In this document: one piece after another, positions 1-8,364 of the stretch
How the letters are laid out: each line of letters starts with the position of its first letter
How positions within the stretch are numbered: the stretch's first letter is position 1
NCBI GenBank assembly: GCA_009684515.1
Contig: WKKS01000005.1
Span: 1 to 64,000, forward strand
From: Geobacter sp.
GTDB taxonomy: Bacteria; Desulfobacterota; Desulfuromonadia; Geobacterales; Pseudopelobacteraceae
Length of the DNA stretch: 64,000 bases
Direction of reading: 5' to 3'
The notes under the pieces: model-generated
The model's input: only the letters and a program-made list of their open reading frames with translations
What the model was told of the DNA's origin: nothing
Databases searched by the model: none
Translations under genes and position numbers: made by a program

Positions 1-68
1 AATGTAATCAAAGAGCAAACCCCAAAGAGGGGATGACAAATTTACAGAACGAATGTTGCTTTATCAGT

Positions 69-80
69 GGAGGCGCCTCC
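69..80. promoter_or_regulatory. Perfect 12-bp palindrome upstream of the gap promoter
   Basis: GGAGGCGCCTCC reads the same on both strands and lies just upstream of the putative -35 box of the gap operon. It could be an operator, or a hairpin at the end of an upstream transcript. Function is inference only. Confidence 0.3.
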
Positions 81-96
81 ATACCCAAAATTATAG

Positions 97-124
97 TTGA
101 CGATTTATTTATATGTTCTATTAT
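97..124 (+). promoter_or_regulatory. Putative sigma-70 promoter of the gap operon
   Basis: TTGACG (97-102) and TATTAT (119-124) are separated by 16 bp, a good match to the vegetative consensus. The leader to the gap start codon would be about 65 nt. It would drive gap and perhaps the downstream genes if the terminator after gap is leaky. Confidence 0.5.
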
Positions 125-147
125 CCAAAAGCTGACAACACGTGTAA

Positions 148-1200
<1,053 letters not shown>

Positions 1201-1215
1201 GCGTAACTTATATTG

Positions 1216-1254
1216 CAAAAAAAAAGAGGGGGAAGTCTTTCCCCCTCTTTTTTT
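1216..1254 (+). terminator. Rho-independent terminator after gap
   Basis: The stem GAGGGGGA/TCCCCCTC (1226-1233/1240-1247) is flanked by an A-run and followed by a T-run. It ends the gap transcript or attenuates read-through into pgk, which begins 38 bp later. Confidence 0.85.
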
Positions 1255-1291
1255 ACCGAAATAAAATATTACTTATCAAAGGAGAAGTGTC

Positions 1292-2491
1292 ATGCCTATC
1301 CGCTATATTGACGAGATAAAGGATCTCAAGGGAAAAAAAGTATTTATCAGGGTTGATTTTAATGTCCCGCAGGATGACAAGGGCAATATCACAGAGGATA
1401 CCCGCATTGCCGGCGCCGTTCCCACCATTAAATATGCTTTGGAACAGGGCGCTCGGGTAGTGCTTGCTTCTCATCTGGGGCGCCCAAAGGGTGAGAAAAA
1501 ATCTAAATACACCATGGCGCCAGCTACCAAGCGTCTTTCCGAGCTGCTGGGGAAAAAAGTTAAACAAGCTCCAGACTGTTTTGGCCCGGAAGTTGATGCA
1601 TTGATTGATGCTCTGAAGCCTGGTGAGGTGGTCATGCTTGAAAATGTCCGCTTTTACCCAGGTGAGGAAAAAAACGATCCTGATTATGCAGCTAAGTTAT
1701 CAAATGGGTGTGAAATATTCATTAATGATGCTTTTGCGGTATCGCATCGTGCACATGCCTCCGTGGAGGCAATTACCAAAAATATACCAACTATAGCGGC
1801 CGGATTTCTGATGAAAAACGAAATGACTTTCTTTGATAAAGCCATGCAGAATCCGGTTCGCCCATTGGTCGCAATACTTGGTGGCGCCAAAGTGTCTGGC
1901 AAGCTGGAGGTTCTTGAGACCTTGTTGAACAAGGTTGACAAAGTAGTCATTGGTGGTGGCATGGCTTTCACCTTTCTGAAAGCGATGGGTTACTCAGTCG
2001 GCAAGTCTTTGGTGGAGGATGAACTGATTCCCACTGCTCGCAAGATCATGGATAAAGCCAGTAAAAAAGGCGTCATGTTCTATCTGCCCGTAGACTGCGT
2101 AGTTGCCAACGCCTTTGATGCCAATGCTACCAATTTTATTACCACGGCCCAGGAAATTCCTGAGGGTTGGATGGCTCTTGACATAGGGCCGGCATCGACG
2201 ACGCTGTTTGCAGAAACTTTGCGGGATGCAAAAACCGTTATTTGGAACGGGCCGATGGGCGTTTTTGAAATGGATGCTTTTTCCAGAGGCACTTATGCCG
2301 TCGCTGAAGCTGTTGCAAATTGCTTTGCAACTACCATTATAGGTGGTGGTGACACCGATTCGGCAGTCCGTAAGGCTGGCGTTGAGAACCGAGTCAGCTA
2401 CATATCAACCGGTGGAGGGGCTTTTCTGGAGCTTCTTGAGGGGAAAACATTGCCTGGGGTTAAGGCTCTCGATATCAAAGCCAAAAAATAG
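1292..2491 (+). CDS. pgk: Phosphoglycerate kinase
   Basis: Cytoplasmic glycolytic kinase (399 aa) making ATP and 3-phosphoglycerate from 1,3-bisphosphoglycerate. The substrate-binding RVDFNVPQD is near residue 20, with [10 protein letters not shown] and [14 protein letters not shown] following. The C-terminal nucleotide part has WNGPMGVFE and a GGGDTDSAV loop, where the usual form is GGGDS/T. Length is normal. The ATG follows AAAGGAGAAG at good spacing. It sits 14 bp before tpiA, so the two are almost certainly co-transcribed. Confidence 0.97.
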   Translation: MPIRYIDEIKDLKGKKVFIRVDFNVPQDDKGNITEDTRIAGAVPTIKYALEQGARVVLASHLGRPKGEKKSKYTMAPATKRLSELLGKKVKQAPDCFGPEVDALIDALKPGEVVMLENVRFYPGEEKNDPDYAAKLSNGCEIFINDAFAVSHRAHASVEAITKNIPTIAAGFLMKNEMTFFDKAMQNPVRPLVAILGGAKVSGKLEVLETLLNKVDKVVIGGGMAFTFLKAMGYSVGKSLVEDELIPTARKIMDKASKKGVMFYLPVDCVVANAFDANATNFITTAQEIPEGWMALDIGPASTTLFAETLRDAKTVIWNGPMGVFEMDAFSRGTYAVAEAVANCFATTIIGGGDTDSAVRKAGVENRVSYISTGGGAFLELLEGKTLPGVKALDIKAKK

Positions 2492-2505
2492 GGGGAAAGT
2501 AAGCC

Positions 2506-3264
2506 ATGCGTAAACCAGTAATCGCCGGAAACTGGAAGTTGTTCAAGACAATCTCTGAATCGGTCGCTTTGGTCGATGCTCTCAAGCCTATTGTGGATAA
2601 AACACGAAGTGTTGAAATAGTAGTAGCACCGGTGTTTACGGCCCTAAGCCGAGTTTCGGAAGCAATAGCAGGATCCAACATAAATCTTTCTGCACAGAAT
2701 TGTTTCTGGGAGGAAGAGGGGGCATTTACCGGAGAGGTTGCTCCAAAGCTCCTGAAAGATGTTGGCTGTAGTTATGTTATAATCGGGCATTCCGAGCGTC
2801 GTCAGTACTTTGGAGATACGGATTTATCTGTAAATAAAAAGGTGAAAGCTGCCGTTTCTGCTGATTTGACGCCAATTGTCTGTGTTGGTGAAACACTCGC
2901 AGAGCGTGAGTCAGGGAGCACCTTCACTGTTATCGAAGCTCAGGTGAAGAACAGCCTGACGGGTATTCCAGCCGAAGTTGTTGCTCGATTGATCATTGCA
3001 TACGAGCCGGTCTGGGCTATTGGCACTGGAAAAACGGCCAGCGATGAGCAGGCGCAAGAAGTACATTTGTTCATTCGTGAGCTGGTTGCGCGTCTTTTCT
3101 CTCCCGGTGCGGCAGATAAGGTTCGCATTCTGTATGGGGGCAGTGTCAAGCCCGATAATGTTAAAGGTCTTATGGCTCAGCCCGACATTGACGGTGCTTT
3201 GGTCGGCGGGGCCAGCCTCAAGGCTGACTCGTTTGCATCAATTGTCAATTACGCGGCATCCTAG
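2506..3264 (+). CDS. tpiA: Triose-phosphate isomerase
   Basis: Interconverts dihydroxyacetone phosphate and glyceraldehyde 3-phosphate (252 aa TIM barrel, cytoplasmic dimer). The family motifs are intact: GNWKLFK at the N-terminus, the catalytic His in IIGHSERRQYF, the catalytic Glu in the signature AYEPVWAIGTGK, and the phosphate-binding YGGSVKPDN. The start follows GGGGGAAAG. It continues the pgk transcript and is followed by secG after a 110-bp gap. Confidence 0.97.
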   Translation: MRKPVIAGNWKLFKTISESVALVDALKPIVDKTRSVEIVVAPVFTALSRVSEAIAGSNINLSAQNCFWEEEGAFTGEVAPKLLKDVGCSYVIIGHSERRQYFGDTDLSVNKKVKAAVSADLTPIVCVGETLAERESGSTFTVIEAQVKNSLTGIPAEVVARLIIAYEPVWAIGTGKTASDEQAQEVHLFIRELVARLFSPGAADKVRILYGGSVKPDNVKGLMAQPDIDGALVGGASLKADSFASIVNYAAS

Positions 3265-3374
3265 CTATGTCATATTTAGAACTAGTGTTGACTGGTGCCG
3301 CCGATTATTGACTTTACACTCTGACCAACTTTGTGTTACTAGTTCTTCTTTAAATTATTAGCAGGGGATATAGC

Positions 3375-3755
3375 ATGACAATCGTTCTTACCATTTTACA
3401 TGTAATAGTTAGCTTGTTTCTGATTGGTGTTGTTCTCCTTCAATCCGGGAAGGGTGCCGAGATGGGGGCATCATTCGGCAGTAGCGGTAGCCAATCCGTT
3501 TTTGGCGCTGGCGGGGGTACATCCTTCCTAAGTAAAATGACAACCGGTGCGGCAATCATTTTTATGCTGACATCGTTGACTTTGGCATATGTTTCCGGGA
3601 TGCCTTCGTCGTCATCGATTATGTCCGGAAAAGGTGCGTCCGCTCCTGTGCAAGCCGTCCCTGCCACAGTTCCTGCTTCACCTGCCCCTGCGGCAGTGCC
3701 AGGTCAGGATGCCAAGCCCGCGACTGTGCCAGTAGCACCGGCACAACAAAAGTAG
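3375..3755 (+). CDS. secG: Preprotein translocase subunit SecG
   Basis: Small inner-membrane subunit of the SecYEG channel (126 aa). Two hydrophobic segments (about residues 1-22 and 52-75) flank a Gly/Ser-rich cytoplasmic loop (GAEMGASFGSSGSQSVFGAGG) that is the SecG hallmark. The last 50 residues are a low-complexity Ala/Pro/Val tail, longer than in E. coli but common in this lineage. An RBS (GCAGGGGAT) precedes the ATG. The position after tpiA and before tRNA-Leu is a recurrent arrangement. Confidence 0.93.
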   Translation: MTIVLTILHVIVSLFLIGVVLLQSGKGAEMGASFGSSGSQSVFGAGGGTSFLSKMTTGAAIIFMLTSLTLAYVSGMPSSSSIMSGKGASAPVQAVPATVPASPAPAAVPGQDAKPATVPVAPAQQK

Positions 3756-3797
3756 TTGATTATTGTTACTCGTTGTGATAGATAGAAAAACTCGATT

Positions 3798-3884
3798 GCC
3801 GAAGTGGTGGAACTGGTAGACACACCATCTTGAGGGGGTGGCGGGCAACAGCCCATGCGAGTTCGAGTCTCGCCTTCGGCACCA
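3798..3884 (+). tRNA. tRNA-Leu (anticodon GAG)
   Basis: The acceptor arms GCCGAAG (3798-3804) and CTTCGGC (3874-3880) pair and are followed by an encoded ACCA. The anticodon stem CCATC/GGTGG encloses a TTGAGGG loop, giving GAG. The long variable arm marks a class II (Leu-type) tRNA, and the T-loop GTTCGAGTC is canonical. Its 3' end is the integration site of the following element. Confidence 0.95.
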
Positions 3885-3887
3885 GTT
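3868..3887 (+). repeat. attL core: left 20-bp direct repeat in the tRNA-Leu 3' end
   Basis: TCTCGCCTTCGGCACCAGTT covers the last 17 nt of tRNA-Leu (including ACCA) plus 3 nt and is repeated exactly at 11035-11054. A tRNA 3' end duplicated next to an integrase gene is the classic product of tyrosine-integrase insertion. Confidence 0.93.
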
Positions 3888-3893
3888 TTAAAG

Positions 3894-3906
3894 TAACTAG
3901 TTGTAA
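3894..3906 (+). repeat. Left-end copy of a sub-terminal inverted repeat
   Basis: TAACTAGTTGTAA here matches the reverse complement of TTGCAATTAGTTA at 11003-11015 at 11 of 13 positions. A second inverted pair lies further in: CTAATTCCAT (3935-3944) against ATGGAATTAG (10977-10986), placed 47 and 48 bp from the respective core repeats. These are probably recombinase or accessory-factor binding sites in the attachment arms (inference). Confidence 0.5.
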
Positions 3907-3953
3907 AGCTTAAATAAACACCTATAGCAAGAGGCTAATTCCATGTGCTGACC

Positions 3954-3967
3954 CAAACTTGGGCACA
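3954..3967 (+). repeat. Left copy of a 14-bp direct repeat (putative integrase arm site)
   Basis: CAAACTTGGGCACA occurs here, immediately before the integrase start, and again at 10943-10956, about 65-75 bp inside each core repeat. At the right end it is part of a tandem GGGCACAAACT pair (10938-10948 and 10950-10960). Position and symmetry suggest arm-type integrase sites that could also repress the integrase promoter. Confidence 0.5.
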
Positions 3968-3982
3968 CAAGGAGCTAGCCTT

Positions 3983-5710
3983 TTGTCTTTATATATCGAG
4001 AAGATAGGTAGAAAGTACTATTTTAGGCTGAGAGTTCCAGTTGATATGGTTCAGTACTTAGGATGCCACCAGATACGCAAGTCTCTACAGACTTCTGAAT
4101 ATAGTTGTGCAAAGTCGCTAGCCCGTTCAATGTTGTTTGCTACGGAAAAACTATTTTCCCAAATCAGAGGGGGGTTTATGACTGAAGAGCAGATAACCTT
4201 GCTTGCTCAAAAATACAAGGCAGAAGTGCTTGATGGGCTTTCAAATAAGCGCCGTAAGCAAGGAGCGTCTGCGTACCTACCCAAAGGCATGCAACGAGAA
4301 ATTGCTAGTGGGGGATTGCCTCTAAGCAACGAAGAGATACTAGCGAAAGTCATAGAGATTAATCAAGCGCGGCGGGAGGAGCTTTATAAAAGCATTCAGT
4401 TTAACGATTACGGGGCTGTTCGCGCTATAGCAAAGAAGATTTATACAGAACATAATACTTCAAGCACTGATAATTTCGATCTTCTGTGTGAATTCCTTCT
4501 AAAAGCAGAGCTTGAAATTTCATCAGTCATTATGGATCGCATGCAAGGCAACTTAGATAACTCGCACGATAGGGTAATAGAGCGGTTAAGCACTCCACAA
4601 GTTAATAAGCCTAGTTTTAAATCAATAAGGCTTACTGAGCTATGGGAAGAGTACTGCAAGGAAAAAATCGATACAGGCAGGTGGAGAAGCGGAACACTTA
4701 TAAGATATCGAGCGGCATTCAATACCGTTATTGACATCATAGGGAATAAGCAACTTACAGATATTGACAGAACACTTGCAAGAGCTCTAAAAACTTCTTT
4801 GGAGTCGTATCCAAACAAGAAAGAAGACAAGTTAGCATTTAAAGGAAAGCCGTTTAATCCGAAGATGGCACAACATAAGGAATTCGAGCCACTTAGTATT
4901 AGCTCAATCAATTATGTAACTGGTTTAATGTCTGGTATGTTTAAGCATGCCATTACAGAAAATATCGGCGGCATTACATATAACCCATTTGTACAGCTCC
5001 AGCTTAAAGATCGTGTTGACGAATCTTTAGAGCGTGCTGCATACACCACGGAAGATATTAAAGGGCTGTACCTTGGGCTTACTAAGGTAGTGCAAGGGCA
5101 CCCTGAAAAGTTCTGGGTGCCCTTGATCGGTTTGTATACCGGCGCGCGCTTAGAAGAGGTCTGTCAGTTAAAACCTGAAGACATCGAAGAGCAAGACGGA
5201 ATATTCTACTTCAGTATAAACCATAAGCCAGAAGCACGACAAACAACAAAGACTGAGCGGAGTAGGACTTGTCCAGTACATGCTGATCTGATTGGCCTTG
5301 GATTTATTCAGTACGTCAATAAACAAAAGAAAGCTAAATCTGATCGGCTATTCAGCCGCCTGACATATAACGTAAAAAAAGAGCGATGGAATTTAAAAGT
5401 TGGTAGCTGGTATAACAGAACGTTCGAGCCTAAGTATATCAGTGCTGACGAGAAGAAATCATTTCATTCATTGCGTCATACGTTCGTTGACTGGTTCAAA
5501 CAAAATGTAAGCCTGACATTTACCGATAGAGATATTCTAAAATCAATTGTAGGGCATGAGGGTAGGGACGATAAGGACGCTGGTGGGATTACCTTTGAGA
5601 GGTACGGCAAGGCCTATGTAATTGCTAAACAGTATGAGTTACTTAAAAAGCTGGACTATGGTGTTGACCTGGCATTATTGAAGCGAATATGTAGGCCTAT
5701 GAACTTTTAG
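3983..5710 (+). CDS. int: Tyrosine integrase of the element, DUF6538-type N-terminus
   Basis: Site-specific recombinase (575 aa) that presumably inserts and excises the element at tRNA-Leu. The TTG at 3983 is preferred because AAGGAG (3969-3974) is 8 nt upstream and the protein then starts MSLYIEKIGRKYYFRLRVP, the N-terminal domain common in large integrases. An in-frame TTG at 3959 has no such site. The catalytic set is complete: Arg389 in YTGARLEE, His495 and Arg498 in HSLRHTF, His525 in GHEG and Tyr541 in ERYGK. The middle region (about 200-310) would be the core-binding domain. It lies by the left att repeat, as expected. Confidence 0.93.
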   Translation: MSLYIEKIGRKYYFRLRVPVDMVQYLGCHQIRKSLQTSEYSCAKSLARSMLFATEKLFSQIRGGFMTEEQITLLAQKYKAEVLDGLSNKRRKQGASAYLPKGMQREIASGGLPLSNEEILAKVIEINQARREELYKSIQFNDYGAVRAIAKKIYTEHNTSSTDNFDLLCEFLLKAELEISSVIMDRMQGNLDNSHDRVIERLSTPQVNKPSFKSIRLTELWEEYCKEKIDTGRWRSGTLIRYRAAFNTVIDIIGNKQLTDIDRTLARALKTSLESYPNKKEDKLAFKGKPFNPKMAQHKEFEPLSISSINYVTGLMSGMFKHAITENIGGITYNPFVQLQLKDRVDESLERAAYTTEDIKGLYLGLTKVVQGHPEKFWVPLIGLYTGARLEEVCQLKPEDIEEQDGIFYFSINHKPEARQTTKTERSRTCPVHADLIGLGFIQYVNKQKKAKSDRLFSRLTYNVKKERWNLKVGSWYNRTFEPKYISADEKKSFHSLRHTFVDWFKQNVSLTFTDRDILKSIVGHEGRDDKDAGGITFERYGKAYVIAKQYELLKKLDYGVDLALLKRICRPMNF

Positions 5711-5862
5711 CGGAAATGCAACGGCCTATTTTGCAAATTCAAAAGTGAACTCACATTTTAGCCGTGGGGGGGGCACATAGCGGTAGAAATACCTATCGCG
5801 GATTTGGGGAACGGATAAGGCGTTGCGGGTTTCTATCTTATTTTACTCCCGCCCCCACTGGG

Positions 5863-5882
5863 GGGAGTGCTTGAACACTCCC
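5863..5882. terminator. Hairpin between convergent integrase and small recombinase
   Basis: GGGAGTG/CACTCCC with a 6-nt loop lies 10 bp beyond the small recombinase stop and 150 bp beyond the integrase stop. There is no clear T-run, so a terminator role is only possible. Confidence 0.3.
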
Positions 5883-5891
5883 TTCTAGTAA

Positions 5892-6488
5892 TCAAAGCTC
5901 GAACATATAAGCGTTTTTGATCTCTTCCGGCTGTATGCAAAGATATTCTAAGGTCTGCTTCTGTGTGCTGTGATTGAACATGTGCATCAAGGTCGGCAGG
6001 TCGGTCTTGTTAACAGTGCGGTGCATGTAACCGAAAGTCTTTCTTAGTGTGTGACTGCCGTAGTTGCCGGTTAGGTTGATCTCTTTGCACCATCCTTTTA
6101 CCAAGCCGTTAAGGTATGGCACACACAATGCCTTGCCGCCCTTTCGAGATTGGAACAGCGGTGTACTGTCGCTGGTGGCTGGGGAGTGTTGCTCTAGCAA
6201 GTCGCGGATGGCTTCATATACGGGCTGGTTGATGGTGACAGTCTTTGACTTGCCTGTCTTCTGTTCCTTTACGCTAAAGTGGTCAGATGGTTTCAGATGG
6301 CGAACCATGCCGACTGTAATGCTAACGATATCAGAGGCTCTAAGGTTTGTGTTGATCCCCAGTGTGAAAATTGCTAGGTCGCGGGGTTTGTCTGCTAATA
6401 GCCGCTTAATGGCTTTGATGTCCTTCAGCGTCTTGATCGGTTCAACCTTGATCGTGTCGCCCTTCTGTGGATGGTTTAATGCTGCCAT
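5892..6488 (-). CDS. Minimal tyrosine recombinase (catalytic domain only)
   Basis: A 198-aa protein that is essentially a bare tyrosine-recombinase catalytic domain, similar in size to FimB/FimE and other single-domain enzymes. The active site is complete: Arg50 in TNLRASD, Lys77/Lys80 in the KTGK hairpin, His146 and Arg149 in SHTLRKTF, His173 in FNHS and Tyr182 in LEYLCI. It lacks the N-terminal core-binding domain. Upstream are four copies of AATCTAAA in two inverted pairs, one a perfect 11-8-11 bp recombinase-like site. I infer a resolvase for multimers of the circular element, or an inversion/excision helper; neither is shown. The start has no strong RBS and may be read from an upstream transcript. 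Confidence 0.85.
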   Translation of the reverse strand: MAALNHPQKGDTIKVEPIKTLKDIKAIKRLLADKPRDLAIFTLGINTNLRASDIVSITVGMVRHLKPSDHFSVKEQKTGKSKTVTINQPVYEAIRDLLEQHSPATSDSTPLFQSRKGGKALCVPYLNGLVKGWCKEINLTGNYGSHTLRKTFGYMHRTVNKTDLPTLMHMFNHSTQKQTLEYLCIQPEEIKNAYMFEL

Positions 6489-6505
6489 GAGTTCCCCCCC
6501 TATGT

Positions 6506-6546
6506 AATCTAAAGTTATATGACTTTATCTGTGATTACTTTAGATT
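6506..6546. promoter_or_regulatory. Inverted AATCTAAAGT/ACTTTAGATT pair before the small recombinase
   Basis: AATCTAAAGT (6506-6515) and its exact reverse complement (6537-6546) flank 21 bp; a partial third arm ACTTTATCT (6522-6530) lies between. The first arm begins 18 bp upstream of the recombinase start codon, so binding there would affect its expression. The octamer AATCTAAA is shared with the 6626-6655 site. Confidence 0.5.
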
Positions 6547-6574
6547 CAAAGCTTCCAGTTGTCAAGCATAATAA

Positions 6575-6618
6575 CGCAAAAAACCCGCTATCCCTTGTTA
6601 GTGCTGGGATTGCGGGTT
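6575..6618 (-). terminator. Rho-independent terminator (minus strand)
   Basis: On the minus strand AACCCGC...GCGGGTT, extended by ATCCC/GGGAT pairing, is followed by TTTTTTGCG (6575-6588 region). It lies downstream of the 53-aa gene and upstream of the small recombinase, so the recombinase needs its own promoter or read-through. Confidence 0.75.
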
Positions 6619-6625
6619 CTGGCTG

Positions 6626-6655
6626 AATCTAAACTATTGTCTATTAGTTTAGATT
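6626..6655. other. dif/lox-like site: perfect 11-bp arms, 8-bp spacer
   Basis: AATCTAAACTA (6626-6636) and TAGTTTAGATT (6645-6655) are perfect inverted arms around the asymmetric spacer TTGTCTAT. Arm and spacer lengths match core sites of tyrosine recombinases (dif 11-6-11, lox/FRT 13-8-13). It lies 138 bp upstream of the small recombinase gene. It could alternatively be an operator for a dimeric repressor. Confidence 0.55.
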
Positions 6656-6673
6656 GGGGTTGGTTGGTTCTGC

Positions 6674-6835
6674 CTATAAAAGTTCCAGCTCAGAACTGGC
6701 AAAGCATGTAAAGCTACCCAGCAATTCAAAAGGGTAGCTACCGTTCCAGATATTTAAGACCTCTGTAATACTCCCCGCCGGTAACTCTGCGTTAACTCCT
6801 GCTTTGACTCTAACCTGATCTCCGATTTTAAACAT
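6674..6835 (-). CDS. Small SH3/KOW-like protein
   Basis: A 53-aa protein beginning MFKIGDQVRVKAG with a strong GGAGGTG ribosome site 7 nt before the ATG. It ends in a pattern (YPFELLG...FASSELELL) seen in small phage and plasmid proteins with an SH3-like fold, where a YPYEV-type strand precedes a final S/EELE. Function unknown. It is the most downstream gene before the minus-strand terminator at 6575-6618. Confidence 0.7.
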   Translation of the reverse strand: MFKIGDQVRVKAGVNAELPAGSITEVLNIWNGSYPFELLGSFTCFASSELELL

Positions 6836-6954
6836 GTTTTGCACCTCCTGCAAATAAAGTAAATATCATTTGAGGCACCTTACACTATTTAGCGAAAATT
6901 GCAATTAGTTCTTTGAAATCAGCTAATTAAGTGGTTACGCATTGTAATGTAGGT

Positions 6955-7497
6955 CTACATAGACTGTAGGAACAGCTCTGAGATTCCATTGAACAGCTTT
7001 GATACGTCCAGCACCTTGAGCAGACCGCCATTGCTGGTTATAAGATCGGCTGGCCTTATGTCGTAGCCTGACAAGGTAATAGATTTATATCTTAAAATGC
7101 TTGATTGGCGGTCAGGGGTGGTCTCTGTGGTTCCTACGGTCTGCTTTATGTGCAGGGGTAGGCTGGGATAGATCAAAGTTGGTTTATTGCCTTGTCGGCC
7201 TATATTATCGCGGGTAGTAGTGTCAAACCGGCTGAGTGTTGTTAAACGCGCCTTGTAGACGCTACCGATAAAATATGGTTGGTTGAGACCTCTACAGAAG
7301 TCAAAAGCTATCCAAGTCTGGCCTTGGCGGTCTTCAATGAGATTACCGGATAAGTCCTGATCGGCGTGGCATGTGTACGAGCTGAACGACATAGCGTCTT
7401 TTAGAATGATGCTGCAAGCGCCTGCGGTTGGCTCTAGGATTCTGCAAGTCTGGCCTGCGGTGCTAAAATACATATCTGATAAGCCTGAGAAGTCCAT
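6955..7497 (-). CDS. Hypothetical protein of the element
   Basis: An unrecognised 180-aa protein with no signal peptide or membrane segment. AGGAG stands 11 nt before the ATG. The C-terminal stretch GYDIRPADLITSNGGLLKVLDV weakly recalls phage head-tail connector proteins, in which a 'DIxPGDxLTxxGxxYxVxDV' strand pattern is common; this is only a resemblance. It is separated by a 460-bp non-coding stretch from the upstream minus-strand genes. Confidence 0.6.
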   Translation of the reverse strand: MDFSGLSDMYFSTAGQTCRILEPTAGACSIILKDAMSFSSYTCHADQDLSGNLIEDRQGQTWIAFDFCRGLNQPYFIGSVYKARLTTLSRFDTTTRDNIGRQGNKPTLIYPSLPLHIKQTVGTTETTPDRQSSILRYKSITLSGYDIRPADLITSNGGLLKVLDVSKLFNGISELFLQSM

Positions 7498-7666
7498 TGA
7501 TTTTTGCTCCTGTATAAGTATGGTCTTGCTGGATGCTCAGAATAGGCTCTGAGGCTTCCAAATTTGAGCTGTGGCTGGTTTGTTTGCTACGGTGCATAAG
7601 GTAGCATGGAATAAAATTGATTTATTGTTTAAAGTAGGATAAAATAATAGTTTTAAAAATAATCAC

Positions 7667-7694
7667 TTGACAAATCGGGATTTCGTGGTATAAT
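7667..7694 (+). promoter_or_regulatory. Consensus sigma-70 promoter for a plus-strand RNA
   Basis: TTGACA (7667-7672), 16 bp, TATAAT (7689-7694): both hexamers match the consensus exactly. It points rightwards, against the direction of the surrounding genes, into a region without a credible plus-strand gene. Confidence 0.75.
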
Positions 7695-7700
7695 AAACCT

Positions 7701-7955
7701 TGTGTTCCCCGGAAATATATGCATTTTCGATTCCTGCTCTTTTCCCTGCCGAAGGCTGATTTTGACCTTGGTTTTAAGCTTTTAAGGGGCGGTGCATGCT
7801 TGCAATGACCCCCGTAAATGTAACCCTTCTCTAATTCCCTTCTATATCCCTACAAGACATTCCCAGAATAGCCCTTTGTATGCGCTACAGACCCCTAAAA
7901 GCTACCATACAGACACATAAGATAGCATGGGGGTAGTGTGACCTACCCCCATTTT
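7701..7955 (+). ncRNA. Candidate structured non-coding RNA of the element
   Basis: About 255 nt between a perfect sigma-70 promoter and a strong hairpin followed by TTTTGATTT. The only plus-strand frame with an ATG (29 codons from 7720) lacks a ribosome site. A long-range stem is visible: AGCTTTTAAGGGG (7777-7789) pairs with CCCCTAAAAGCT (7892-7903) with one bulged A, enclosing about 100 nt. The RNA would be antisense to a transcript running from the Rep gene to the small recombinase. It may control replication or expression in cis, or act as an origin-linked RNA (inference). Confidence 0.5.
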
Positions 7956-7958
7956 GAT
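7926..7958 (+). terminator. Terminator-like hairpin (or origin hairpin)
   Basis: ATGGGGGTAG/CTACCCCCAT with a short loop (TGTGAC region), then TTTTGATTT on the plus strand. This fits a Rho-independent terminator for the RNA starting near 7700. A rolling-circle origin cruciform is an alternative, given the Rep-like gene. Confidence 0.65.
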
Positions 7959-8195
7959 TTAAGCTGTGATAGGCTTTTTTCCTGCTTGGATATTCCAAGG
8001 GCAGAAGGCTACTAATGGGCATGTAAGTATATCGCACGGTGCGAAATCTGAGCCGTTAATGCAATCGTAACATTTGGCCTTTATAGCTTCACTACGACTC
8101 AATGAATTTCCTTCAAGGTGCTTTATCAGTTCCGTGCGCCCGGTTCTCTTTGGCATTGTGGATACTGCTATAATTCTATCTGCGGTTCTGTTCAT
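7959..8195 (-). CDS. Small cysteine-rich, probable zinc-binding phage-type protein
   Basis: A 78-aa protein with two Cys clusters: KCYDC near residues 42-46 and CDILTCPLVAFCPW near 54-67. The spacing 'AIKAKCYDC...C...CPLxxFCP' is that of small zinc-binding proteins often found in phages and prophages, of unknown role. It overlaps the upstream 62-aa gene by 20 nt, so translation is probably coupled. Not further identified. Confidence 0.65.
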   Translation of the reverse strand: MNRTADRIIAVSTMPKRTGRTELIKHLEGNSLSRSEAIKAKCYDCINGSDFAPCDILTCPLVAFCPWNIQAGKKPITA

Positions 8196-8364
8196 TAGTT
8201 AGGCTCTTTTCTTTGTTTCTGGTTAGTGCTACCTGTGAATAAATTAGCCTGCCTTGTGCTGGTGGTGTTGCAACGCCGCAATGCTGGCAGACTACATCAA
8301 ACAGTGTGGGGGAGAAGCAAAACTGGCAAGTACTTTCTGGCTCTGCTATGGGTATCTCAATCAC
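8176..8364 (-). CDS. Small zinc-ribbon protein
   Basis: A 62-aa protein with CQFC and CQHC pairs (about residues 13-16 and 27-30), a simple zinc-ribbon pattern. It starts with GTG at 8364, whose G is the last base of the preceding gene's TAG, so translation is coupled. No function can be given beyond probable metal binding. Confidence 0.6.
   Translation of the reverse strand: MIEIPIAEPESTCQFCFSPTLFDVVCQHCGVATPPAQGRLIYSQVALTRNKEKSLTNEQNRR

Noticed and set aside
7700..7955. Retron-like msr-msd RNA
   Set aside because: A long-range stem flanks the region, but no reverse transcriptase gene is present in the element or window.
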